From NCBI GenBank assembly GCA_903934275.1, contig CAIZNF010000216.1, positions 1 to 7,776 of the forward strand: a stretch of 7,776 nucleotides of DNA. The letters are read 5' to 3'. The stretch comes from an uncultured Nitrosomonadales bacterium. Its GTDB lineage: Bacteria > Pseudomonadota > Gammaproteobacteria > Burkholderiales > Gallionellaceae. Of this stretch, positions 1 to 7,756 are shown piece after piece. Position 1 is the first letter of the stretch. Each line of letters begins with the position of its first letter. A model generated the notes under the pieces. That model was not told the origin of the DNA. It saw only the letters and a list, made by a program, of their open reading frames with translations, and did not search any database. Both the position numbers and the translations under genes were made by a program.

Positions 1-350
1 GGCACGAAATAAAACAATAAGTTGCATTGACTTGGCGATTCACCCATTGGGTATTCATTGGCAGTATGAAGTCCTTTGAATTTGTTCGTGTTTTTCGTGA
101 CTTTCGTGGACAACTGCTTTTTCTAGGATCATGCTGTCGTCTGTGCCATCCACAGACCCTCGGGCTGACCTGCGGCCAGCTTGAGAATCCAGTAATAACA
201 AATACTGCACGAAACGGACAAAACCGCGATGCTGTTCACACCCACCCCATCACCCGGTGAACGCACATTTATGTCGCAGTTCGGCACCATTTGAAATCAT
301 AGATTCCCCAGGATACTGATAACAATTGATACCCACCGGAATCGGGTCAA
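1..350. other. Gene-free region downstream of acs
   Basis: I see no convincing gene on either strand. A 77-codon open frame at 27-260 on the plus strand has no recognisable domain and no good ribosome binding site, and I take it as chance. The region holds a short tandem repeat of TTCGTG (85-111) and two small palindromes: ACCCA-T-TGGGT at 42-52 and TCACC-C-GGTGA at 250-260. Just past the acs stop codon there is only a weak ACCC/GGGT pairing with no run of T, so no intrinsic terminator for acs is evident. acs may end by a Rho-dependent route or beyond the window. Confidence 0.6.
85..111. repeat. Tandem 9-bp-period TTCGTG repeat
   Basis: Three copies of TTCGTG start at 85, 94 and 103, exactly 9 bp apart, with variable triplets TTT, ACT and GAC after each. 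On the minus strand the unit reads CACGAA. Short arrays of this kind are scattered between genes in many environmental proteobacterial genomes. I recall them being seen near small GxxExxY-family genes, but no such gene is visible here. The array is too short to call a functional satellite. Confidence 0.55.
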
Positions 351-2318
<1,968 letters not shown>

Positions 2319-2322
2319 ACGG

Positions 2323-2328
2323 CCTCCT
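2323..2328 (-). promoter_or_regulatory. Shine-Dalgarno site of acs
   Basis: A full AGGAGG on the minus strand ends 4 nt before the acs ATG. The gap is shorter than typical but the site is the only strong one nearby and fixes the start at 2318. Confidence 0.75.
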
Positions 2329-2478
2329 GAGTGACATGTGTTGTTTGGGGAATCATCTTTCTGCCGGTCAAATGATACAGGATTTTACAATCCAGAAATA
2401 AGCTTGGACGAAAGACGGGAATGGTGATTTTTGTCGCCATGTATAACTTAATCAATAATCTGGGTTTATAGGGTGCCC

Positions 2479-4749
2479 TCAGCGTGTTTTGACACTGGCG
2501 ACAGCCAGCGCACTCATATTCACGATGCGACGCGGTGTCGCAGTCGAAGTCAGTATATGAGCCGACTTGTTCGCACCCAACAAAATAGAACCGATAGTGA
2601 CGTTATCGCCCGCCGTCATTTTGAGCAGGTTGTAGGTGATGTTGGCCGCGTCCAGATTCGGCATGATCAGCAGATTCGCCCCGCCTTTCAAAGGTGAATT
2701 GGGGAATATCTCCGCGCGCAAGCCTTCCGACAGCGCGGCATCGCCGTGCATCTCACCATCCACTTCCAGTTCAGGCGCAATCTGTTCAAGCAATTCGCGG
2801 GCGCGGCTCATCTTGCGTGCCGAGATATCGTCATGGCTGCCAAAATTGGAATGCGACAACAGCGCGACTTTCGGAACCAGCCTGAAGCGGCGTACTTCTT
2901 CGGCGGCCAGCAGGGTCATTTCCGCAACTTGTTCCGCGCTGGGATCGAGGTTGACATGCGTATCGCAGATAAACAGCGTGTGCCTGGGCAGCATCAGGAG
3001 ATTCATGGCGGCATAGACATTCACGCCGGGGCGATGCCCGATTACTTCGTCGATATAACGAAGGTGCTTGAGCGGCTGGGAAATCGTTCCGCACAGCATC
3101 GCATCGGCAGAATCCATGCGCACCAGCATTGCCGCGATCAATGTGGTGCGGCGGCGCATTTCGTGTTTGGCGATATCCGGTGTCATGCCTTGCCGCTGCG
3201 TCAGGCGATGGTATTCGCTCCAATATTCGCGATAACGCGGGTCGTTTTCCGGGTTCACCAACTCGAAATGCTCGCCTGCACGAATACGTAGACCCAGCTT
3301 GGCGATGCGCTGCTCGACCACTGCGGGGCGGCCTACCAGTATCGGATAAGCAATGCCCTCGTCCACCACCGTCTGCACGGCATGCAGCACACGCGGGTCT
3401 TCCCCTTCGGCATAAACTAGGCGTTTCGGCGCTTTTTTCGCGGCCGCAAATACCGGCTTCATCAACATGTTGGAGTGATACACAAAATTTGAAAGCTGCT
3501 CGCGATAGCCGCCCATATCGGCAATCGGCCGCTCTGCCACACCACTGTCCATCGCCGCTTGCGCCACGGCTGGGGCGATGCGCGTAATCAAGCGCGGATC
3601 AAACGGCTTGGGGATCAGGTGATCCGCGCCAAAAGTCAGACTCTCATCGCCATACACAGTTGTCTCCGCATCCGGCTGTTCGGCCTCGGCTAACTCGGCT
3701 ATCGCATACACCGCAGCGTGTTTCATTTCCTCATTGATAGTGGAGGCACACACATCCAGCGCACCGCGAAAAATATACGGAAAGCACAGCGCGTTATTGA
3801 CCTGGTTCGGATAATCGGAGCGCCCTGTCGCCATGATCGCGTCGGGGCGCACCGCCTTTGCATCCTCCGGTAAAATTTCCGGGTTGGGGTTGGCCAGCGC
3901 AAAGATCAGCGGCCTGCCCGCCATCCGTGCCACCATCTCCGGCTTCAATACCCCGCCTGCGGACAAACCCAGAAACACATCCGCGTCGCCAATGACTTCG
4001 CCCAGTGTGCGCGCGGAAGTTTTCGCCGCGTAGCGCGCTTTATTGTCGTCCATCTCTTCGGTGCGCCCTTGATACACCACACCTGCGATATCGGTGACGA
4101 TAATATTTTTCTGGCGCACACCAAGGCTCACCAGCATATCCAGACAAGCCAAGGCTGCCGCTCCCGCACCGGATGCCACCAGTTTGATGGCAGCAATGTC
4201 TTTGCCGACCACTTTGAGCCCGTTCAATAACGCCGCGCCGACGATGATCGACGTGCCGTGTTGATCGTCATGAAACACAGGTATCTTCATCCGCTCGCGC
4301 AGCTTGCGCTCGATGTAAAAACATTCCGGCGCTTTAATATCTTCAAGATTGATGCCGCCGAAAGTCGGTTCCAACGCGGCAATGATGTCCACTAGTTTGT
4401 CGGGATCGCGTTCGTCAATTTCCAGGTCGAACACGTCGATGCCGGCAAATTTCTTGAACAACACGCCCTTGCCCTCCATCACCGGCTTGGCCGCCAGTGG
4501 GCCGATCGCGCCCAAGCCAAGCACTGCCGTACCGTTGCTGATCACAGCAACCAGATTGCCGCGCGCGGTCAGATTGCGGGCTTCGGCGGGATTTTCCACA
4601 ATGGCTTCGCAAACCGCCGCCACGCCGGGCGAATAAGCCAGTGCCAGATCGTGCTGGGTAAACATCGGCTTGCTGGAAGTAACGGTAATTTTGCCAGCCG
4701 GTGCCTGACGGTGATATTGCAGCGCGGCTTCGCGCAATCGCTTGTCCAT
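2479..4749 (-). CDS. maeB: NADP-dependent malic enzyme with C-terminal phosphotransacetylase-like domain
   Basis: This cytoplasmic enzyme oxidatively decarboxylates malate to pyruvate and CO2, making NADPH. The 756 residues match MaeB-type fusions. The malic N-terminal domain (about 15-155) has YSPGV (39-43), the lysine-rich [17 protein letters not shown] (94-110) and [11 protein letters not shown] (134-144). [12 protein letters not shown] (156-167) provides metal-binding acidic residues. The NAD(P) fold (about 165-420) has GAGAAAL (194-200), ALANPNPEI (284-292) and [19 protein letters not shown] (311-329). A phosphotransacetylase-like domain runs from about 430 to the end. Where true Pta enzymes carry a catalytic Ser-Arg (KPVNDLSRG), this protein has KSAHILTST (728-736), so the domain is probably not catalytic. 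In E. coli MaeB that domain mediates inhibition by acetyl-CoA, and a similar role is inferred here beside acs. The start is supported by AAGGGG 7 nt upstream of the ATG. The gene appears intact. Confidence 0.96.
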   Translation of the reverse strand: MDKRLREAALQYHRQAPAGKITVTSSKPMFTQHDLALAYSPGVAAVCEAIVENPAEARNLTARGNLVAVISNGTAVLGLGAIGPLAAKPVMEGKGVLFKKFAGIDVFDLEIDERDPDKLVDIIAALEPTFGGINLEDIKAPECFYIERKLRERMKIPVFHDDQHGTSIIVGAALLNGLKVVGKDIAAIKLVASGAGAAALACLDMLVSLGVRQKNIIVTDIAGVVYQGRTEEMDDNKARYAAKTSARTLGEVIGDADVFLGLSAGGVLKPEMVARMAGRPLIFALANPNPEILPEDAKAVRPDAIMATGRSDYPNQVNNALCFPYIFRGALDVCASTINEEMKHAAVYAIAELAEAEQPDAETTVYGDESLTFGADHLIPKPFDPRLITRIAPAVAQAAMDSGVAERPIADMGGYREQLSNFVYHSNMLMKPVFAAAKKAPKRLVYAEGEDPRVLHAVQTVVDEGIAYPILVGRPAVVEQRIAKLGLRIRAGEHFELVNPENDPRYREYWSEYHRLTQRQGMTPDIAKHEMRRRTTLIAAMLVRMDSADAMLCGTISQPLKHLRYIDEVIGHRPGVNVYAAMNLLMLPRHTLFICDTHVNLDPSAEQVAEMTLLAAEEVRRFRLVPKVALLSHSNFGSHDDISARKMSRARELLEQIAPELEVDGEMHGDAALSEGLRAEIFPNSPLKGGANLLIMPNLDAANITYNLLKMTAGDNVTIGSILLGANKSAHILTSTATPRRIVNMSALAVASVKTR

Positions 4750-4859
4750 TTTCTGTCCCCTTAAAACATAATATAGCTGTGGGTTTTTCTATAAATTTAT
4801 TGGGCCATGCTGTGCTGTGTCGGAGTTTGGATTAACAGAGATGTACTGGTGTCGTGACG

Positions 4860-4865
4860 ATTATA
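4860..4865 (-). promoter_or_regulatory. Possible -10 element for maeB
   Basis: The minus strand reads a perfect TATAAT here, about 110 nt upstream of the maeB start. No good -35 is found at 16-18 nt (the best is CAAAAC or AAAACG), so this is a weak promoter candidate only. A second AT-rich stretch with TATATTATG lies nearer the gene at about 4767-4775. Confidence 0.25.
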
Positions 4866-5063
4866 ACGTAGCGGCATCACGGCGTTTTGTAGAACGAAGC
4901 TGCGTGTGCGAGCCCGTATGAAGCAGGTGTTCAACCAGCTCGTTGTGGTGCGCAAGAAAATTTAATCCGTATTGTATGAACCAAAGTGGGCGCACACGCA
5001 TTGGTTGGAAGCAAGGTGGAGGTACTTGAATGCGGAGCGACTTTTTGTTGTAGTTCAAAAAGC

Positions 5064-5091
5064 AAAAAGCCGAGGCTGGCCTCGGCTTTTT
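5064..5091 (-). terminator. Intrinsic terminator of the outer-membrane protein gene, probably bidirectional
   Basis: A perfect inverted repeat pairs 5064-5076 with 5079-5091. The GC core GCCGAGG (5069-5075) pairs with CCTCGGC (5080-5086) around the 4-nt loop CTGG. Five A and six T flank the stem on opposite sides, so transcripts from either strand would end in a hairpin plus U run. It begins about 20 bp past the stop codon of the minus-strand gene at 5110. Confidence 0.93.
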
Positions 5092-5109
5092 TGTGATGCT
5101 CAAGTCAGT

Positions 5110-5700
5110 TTAGAACTTGAATATGGCACCCACCGACCAGACATTGCTCCTGAATTTATCTTCTGCGTTGGCAACATTGCCACCTATGGTGGCCAATTCA
5201 TACGTATCCACACCCAAGCGGATACTCACGCTTTTATTTACGGTGAACTGACCACCCAAGCCGCCTGTTATGCCGCTGAGTGTGCGGCCAGCAATAGCAG
5301 CGTTAGAGGAAGAAGCACTTGTCCTTGTGCTGGCGAAGCCCAGCTTGCCGTACAATGAAAATGAGTCGTTCAGTGGTGCCGTGCCCACGACATTGACACC
5401 AAAGGCATCAGAGCTGCCAGTTCCTGTGAGGGTTCCTGCAGCATTTTGTGCTGCCAGTTTGCCCGCACCGGTGAAGAAACCCTCAACGCCCCAGTTTTTG
5501 GTGTATTGATAGCCCAACAGAACACCGCCAACGGTAGCGGTATCCTTTGTTGTGACAGGAATCGTCGTATATGGATTGTCTGTCTTGGATGTTCCCACCG
5601 TTATGCCGCCATAGACTCCGCTGTCAGCCGAAGCGGGAGCCGCAAAAGCAGGAGTTGCAATGACAGCGGATAACAACGTGGCAGTAAGAATTCTTTTCAT
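5110..5700 (-). CDS. Outer-membrane beta-barrel protein (OmpA-like transmembrane domain family)
   Basis: This is a predicted small outer-membrane protein of 196 residues. A clear Sec signal peptide is present: basic MKR start, hydrophobic core ILTATLLSAVIATP, and a likely signal-peptidase I cut after AFA at residue 20. The mature part is rich in Gly, Ser, Thr and Ala, with alternating hydrophobic/polar segments such as VYGGITVGTS (29-38), TVGGVLLGYQYT (56-67), NWGVEGFFTG (69-78), FSLYGKLGFAST (114-125) and VSIRLGVDTYEL (158-169). It ends VWSVGAIFKF, and the terminal Phe is the usual BAM recognition signal. The size suits an eight-stranded barrel. There is no peptidoglycan-binding OmpA C-terminal domain. 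AAGGAG sits 5 nt before the ATG. The gene stands alone with its own upstream region and terminator. Its exact role (stability, adhesion or small porin) cannot be read from the sequence. Confidence 0.9.
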   Translation of the reverse strand: MKRILTATLLSAVIATPAFAAPASADSGVYGGITVGTSKTDNPYTTIPVTTKDTATVGGVLLGYQYTKNWGVEGFFTGAGKLAAQNAAGTLTGTGSSDAFGVNVVGTAPLNDSFSLYGKLGFASTRTSASSSNAAIAGRTLSGITGGLGGQFTVNKSVSIRLGVDTYELATIGGNVANAEDKFRSNVWSVGAIFKF

Positions 5701-5705
5701 GATTT

Positions 5706-5711
5706 CTCCTT
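5706..5711 (-). promoter_or_regulatory. Shine-Dalgarno site of the outer-membrane protein gene
   Basis: AAGGAG on the minus strand lies 5 nt before the ATG at 5700. This strong, well-spaced site confirms the start and the signal peptide reading. Confidence 0.8.
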
Positions 5712-5736
5712 AAAGTATCGAGTTAAAAAATATCCC

Positions 5737-5747
5737 CTAGTTACTAG
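5737..5747. promoter_or_regulatory. Palindrome in the outer-membrane gene leader
   Basis: CTAGT and ACTAG flank a single central T. The symmetry extends imperfectly outward into CCC and CGGG. It lies 37-47 bp upstream of the start codon, in a place where an operator or leader hairpin would fit, but no known regulator motif was recognised. Confidence 0.3.
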
Positions 5748-5763
5748 CGGGTAAGGTCAAAAT

Positions 5764-5781
5764 TGTCGCAGAGGTGTCGCA
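5764..5781. promoter_or_regulatory. Direct repeat TGTCGCA with 11-bp period upstream of the outer-membrane gene
   Basis: TGTCGCA occurs at 5764-5770 and again at 5775-5781 with the 4-bp spacer GAGG. Two 7-bp half-sites 11 bp apart is the layout used by OmpR/PhoB-family response regulators. The sequence partly resembles a Pho-box half-site (CTGTCAT), but the spacer is not AT-rich. It lies 64-81 bp upstream of the start codon, suitable for an activator. The regulator is unknown. Confidence 0.35.
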
Positions 5782-5952
5782 TGGTAATCAATGATGTTTA
5801 TGAAAACAATAGGCAAGTTAGGTTAATGTTGCAAAAATGACACACTTGGATCGTGCGAGGCGGATGAAACTAGCGGATTGCAAAAGCGCAGTTGACGCTC
5901 TGCGACTCGTAATTAGGGTGCTTTATTCATCAAGTGGCAGCATTTCTGCCAA

Positions 5953-6066
5953 GCCCGTTAGCGTGAAACTCGTGTGGCGATTCGTTTGCCCCCTCGCCCT
6001 CCGGGGGAGGGGGAAACGGGCATGGCGAGTTTCATTATCAGGGGTGGCACTCGCCATGCCCGTTAG
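5953..6066. repeat. REP-like palindromic element with alternative hairpins
   Basis: Two overlapping inverted repeats are present. In the first, TGAAACTCG (5964-5972) pairs with CGAGTTTCA (6026-6034). Inside it CGTTT (5983-5987) pairs with AAACG (6014-6018), CCCCCTC (5989-5995) with GAGGGGG (6007-6013), and CCC (5997-5999) with GGG (6004-6006). In the second, a perfect 16-bp stem pairs 6015-6030 with ACTCGCCATGCCCGTT at 6049-6064, around an 18-nt loop that holds the ygfZ stop codon. Both use 6015-6030, so they exclude each other. GCCCGTTAG occurs at both edges (5953-5961 and 6058-6066). The C/G-rich core resembles the repetitive palindromes common between genes in proteobacteria. Confidence 0.75.
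6015..6064 (-). terminator. Possible 3' hairpin of ygfZ
   Basis: The 16-bp perfect stem would form at the end of the ygfZ transcript with the stop codon in its loop. It is followed on the minus strand by only TTT and then a C-rich run, so it lacks the U tract of a standard intrinsic terminator. It could instead stabilise the message end or act as a weak terminator. Confidence 0.35.
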
Positions 6067-7093
6067 GTAGCGGATATGGCGGCGGCAAGAATTGCAACGC
6101 CTCGCCCTGCGGGGATTTCCAATGTACCGTTTGCGATTCGCGGCTGGAAATTTGCATCACCGCCAGAGCATCATAGCCCCCGCCCGGTGCGGGCGAGACG
6201 TTGGCGATCATACCGCTGGCCTGGCCTTCCATCTCCGCGCTGAATACTTCATCGCCCGGCTGCGGAACTTCGCTGGTGTTAATGTGAGCCAGATACATGC
6301 GGCGTTTCAGCTTTCCGAGGTATTGCATGCGTGCCACGATTTCCTGACCGGGATAACAGCCTTTTTTGAAATTTACACCACCGATGAGTTCAAGATTCGC
6401 CATTTGAGGCACAAATTGTTCCTGCGTTTGCGGCAGGATGACAGGAATACCGGCACGGATATTGAGCCAATCCCAGCATACGCTGCCGACCGGTTGCGCG
6501 TGCTGGACGAGCAATTGCCAGAGCGTTGGCGCATATTGCGCGACAGTGCTGATCTGAAAGCGCGTTTCGCTGAATTTCAGCACGCCAGCCTGCCCGGTAT
6601 CGGTAAAGCCAAATGGCCGTTGCGGCAGTTCGCCGAATTGTCTCCCCAAAATTGTCTGTGCGTTTTCACCGGAAAGCCCGAACGAAACAATTTCATCGCT
6701 TGTGTCGGAAATTTTTACTTTGGCGCGCAGCACGTACATGCTGAGTTTTTTGCGCATAGGCTCGCATAGAGCGCGCGGCAACTGTAGCAGGTAGCCATCT
6801 CCATTGCGCCAGATCAGCATGGTCGCCAACATGCGCCCTTTTGGGCTGCTCAGGCTGCTGATTTGCGCGTGGTTGGCCTCGACTTCGTTGATGTCGCTGC
6901 TCAGCATGTTTTGCAGGAAAGATTGTGCATCTTCGCCGGAAGCGAGTAGCGTGCCGAATTGGCTCAAGTCGCACAGTACCATGCCCTGTGCAGTTGCATT
7001 CAGTTCGGCGGTAGCATCGCCAAAATGTTGCACCCGACCCGCGTCAAAAGTTGCGCCTTGTTGGGTAAGAAATTGTTGCCAGTTTGGATTCAT
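6038..7093 (-). CDS. ygfZ: Folate-binding protein YgfZ, iron-sulphur cluster maintenance (GcvT/CAF17-like)
   Basis: YgfZ proteins are cytoplasmic, tetrahydrofolate-binding relatives of GcvT that help make or repair certain Fe-S enzymes (in E. coli, for example, MiaB). The signature KGCYPGQE is at residues 244-251 of the 351-residue product, with the conserved Cys at 246, preceded by GGVNFK. An N-terminal GcvT-like segment includes LCDLSQFGTLLASGEDAQSF (about 40-59) and LSSPKGRMLATMLIW (about 81-95). The ATG at 7093 is preferred. Extending to a TTG at 7144 would add 17 basic residues encoded by a GC hairpin. Neither start has a recognisable Shine-Dalgarno site, which is unusual in this window. 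The last eight residues, NGHGECHP, are encoded by the palindromic element, so the native C-terminus was probably altered. The gene follows the small gene at 7166 after 72 bp and may share its transcript. Confidence 0.92.
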   Translation of the reverse strand: MNPNWQQFLTQQGATFDAGRVQHFGDATAELNATAQGMVLCDLSQFGTLLASGEDAQSFLQNMLSSDINEVEANHAQISSLSSPKGRMLATMLIWRNGDGYLLQLPRALCEPMRKKLSMYVLRAKVKISDTSDEIVSFGLSGENAQTILGRQFGELPQRPFGFTDTGQAGVLKFSETRFQISTVAQYAPTLWQLLVQHAQPVGSVCWDWLNIRAGIPVILPQTQEQFVPQMANLELIGGVNFKKGCYPGQEIVARMQYLGKLKRRMYLAHINTSEVPQPGDEVFSAEMEGQASGMIANVSPAPGGGYDALAVMQISSRESQTVHWKSPQGEALQFLPPPYPLPNGHGECHP

Positions 7094-7112
7094 AGCGTAG
7101 CGGTACAGGATA

Positions 7113-7141
7113 CGCCGCCCCGGTGATTTGCCGGGGCGGCG
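7113..7141 (-). promoter_or_regulatory. Strong GC-rich hairpin upstream of ygfZ
   Basis: CGCCGCCCCGG (7113-7123) pairs perfectly with CCGGGGCGGCG (7131-7141) around a 7-nt loop. On the minus strand it lies between the small gene's stop codon and the ygfZ start, ending 19 nt before the ATG. It is followed by CGTATCC rather than a U run, so it is not a standard intrinsic terminator. It may be a weak terminator, an RNA processing or stability barrier, or a translation control element in the ygfZ leader. Confidence 0.6.
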
Positions 7142-7165
7142 CAATTGATCGAATTATGTTGAGCT

Positions 7166-7441
7166 TCAGGCGAAAGTGTTGATGCGTCCGCCTTTGTTTT
7201 CGCCTTCCATGAACTGGATGCCGGGAGGCTCTGCGGTTTCCTGCGGCTTGGTTTCGGCACGCACAGTGTTGCTGTTCTGATCGTTGGCGCGATTCATTTG
7301 CTGCGCCTGATCAGATAGCTTCACCACTGTGGAATCCTGTTGTTTGTCCGGCTGCTTGTCATTTTTCGGTACGGACGGTTGCGGCTGCGGGCTGTTGACA
7401 AGCGCACTGACAGAAGTGGCAGTAGCATTACTGATGTCCAT
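7166..7441 (-). CDS. Small hypothetical protein, predicted disordered
   Basis: I do not recognise a family. The 91-residue product is hydrophilic and rich in Gln, Asn, Pro, Ser and Thr, with no Cys, signal peptide or membrane segment. It has a Pro/Gln tract at about 18-36 (SPQPQPSVPKNDKQPDKQQ), a short conserved-looking segment VVKLSDQAQQMNRA (39-52) and the tail GGRINTFA. The VVKLSDQAQQM segment loosely recalls the VTLSDAQAKLM stretch of FlgM, and the MDIS start recalls small motility-associated proteins, but neither resemblance is enough for a name. The start is well supported by GAGGAG (complement of 7448-7453), 6 nt before the ATG. An upstream in-frame TTG at 7501 would be a poorer choice. 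It precedes ygfZ on the same strand. Confidence 0.7.
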   Translation of the reverse strand: MDISNATATSVSALVNSPQPQPSVPKNDKQPDKQQDSTVVKLSDQAQQMNRANDQNSNTVRAETKPQETAEPPGIQFMEGENKGGRINTFA

Positions 7442-7447
7442 GACTTG

Positions 7448-7453
7448 CTCCTC
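7448..7453 (-). promoter_or_regulatory. Shine-Dalgarno site of the small hypothetical gene
   Basis: GAGGAG on the minus strand lies 6 nt before the ATG at 7441. It is the main evidence that this short frame is translated and that translation begins at MDIS. Confidence 0.75.
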
Positions 7454-7561
7454 AAAGAAAACTATGCTGTTAACCCTACTCGTTTTTGTTGTGGGCGGCA
7501 AGCAAAATATGCACGGGCGTATATGGCTATTTCTTGAATTTTTATTATTTGGCAGAGAGAA

Positions 7562-7576
7562 TGCACGTTGCGTGCA
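7562..7576. promoter_or_regulatory. Palindrome, possible operator
   Basis: TGCACG and CGTGCA are perfect inverted arms around TTG. The site lies about 120 bp upstream of the small gene and 180 bp upstream of a possible plus-strand start, in a divergent intergenic region. No particular regulator is recognised. Confidence 0.3.
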
Positions 7577-7756
7577 CCGCTTTAAACGATTTTAATTATC
7601 AGACGAAATAATTTAAATGTTGCCGCTCCATGTAACAGCAAATCGTAATGCTAAGCAGCAAATAGCGGTATCACATTTTAGAAATTGTCGTGTAAAATGG
7701 CACATCTAATAAAGCACTGGCTCAAGCATCCATATAAAATATATCAGGTATAGGGC

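Larger units (their letters stand above)
4750..5109. other. Intergenic region between the outer-membrane gene and maeB
   Basis: This gap holds the terminator of the outer-membrane protein gene (5064-5091), the likely promoter region of maeB, and the maeB ribosome binding site (AAGGGG, complement of 4757-4762). The part next to maeB (about 4760-4805) is AT-rich. An 80-codon minus-strand open frame at 4861-5103 crosses the terminator, has no ribosome binding site and resembles no family I know. I do not call it a gene. Confidence 0.6.
5701..6037. other. Intergenic region between ygfZ and the outer-membrane gene
   Basis: No gene is supported on either strand. Next to the outer-membrane gene lie its ribosome binding site, the palindrome CTAGT-T-ACTAG (5737-5747), a TTGACC hexamer on the minus strand (complement of 5755-5760) without a well-spaced -10, and a direct repeat of TGTCGCA (5764-5781). 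A hairpin TGGCAG-CATTT-CTGCCA occupies 5935-5951. The remainder, from about 5953, is the palindromic element that continues into the end of ygfZ. No tRNA cloverleaf was recognised. Confidence 0.6.

Noticed and set aside
27..260. Plus-strand open frame of 77 codons at the left edge
   Set aside because: No recognisable domain and no convincing ribosome binding site. Part of it is the translated TTCGTG repeat.
2380..2393. Small inverted repeat GGATT-N4-AATCC upstream of acs
   Set aside because: Five-base arms of simple sequence are expected by chance, and no promoter or terminator features accompany it.
4861..5103. Minus-strand open frame of 80 codons as a gene
   Set aside because: Its start lies beyond the terminator hairpin, which it reads through. 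It has no ribosome binding site and no known domain.
5820..5935. Possible tRNA or structured RNA between ygfZ and the outer-membrane gene
   Set aside because: Only short stems such as CGCAG/CTGCG are found. No acceptor, T-arm or anticodon arrangement is visible.
5837..6070. Plus-strand open frame of 77 codons across the palindromic element
   Set aside because: Much of it is the translated repeat (PLALRGRG-like), with no ribosome binding site or family.
7094..7144. Extended start of YgfZ at a TTG
   Set aside because: The extra 17 residues are encoded by the GC hairpin, are strongly basic and do not resemble YgfZ N-termini. The ATG at 7093 fits the family better.
7698..7716. TGGCAC sequence as a sigma-54 promoter
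   Set aside because: The downstream GC is three bases too far from the GG for the required -24/-12 spacing.
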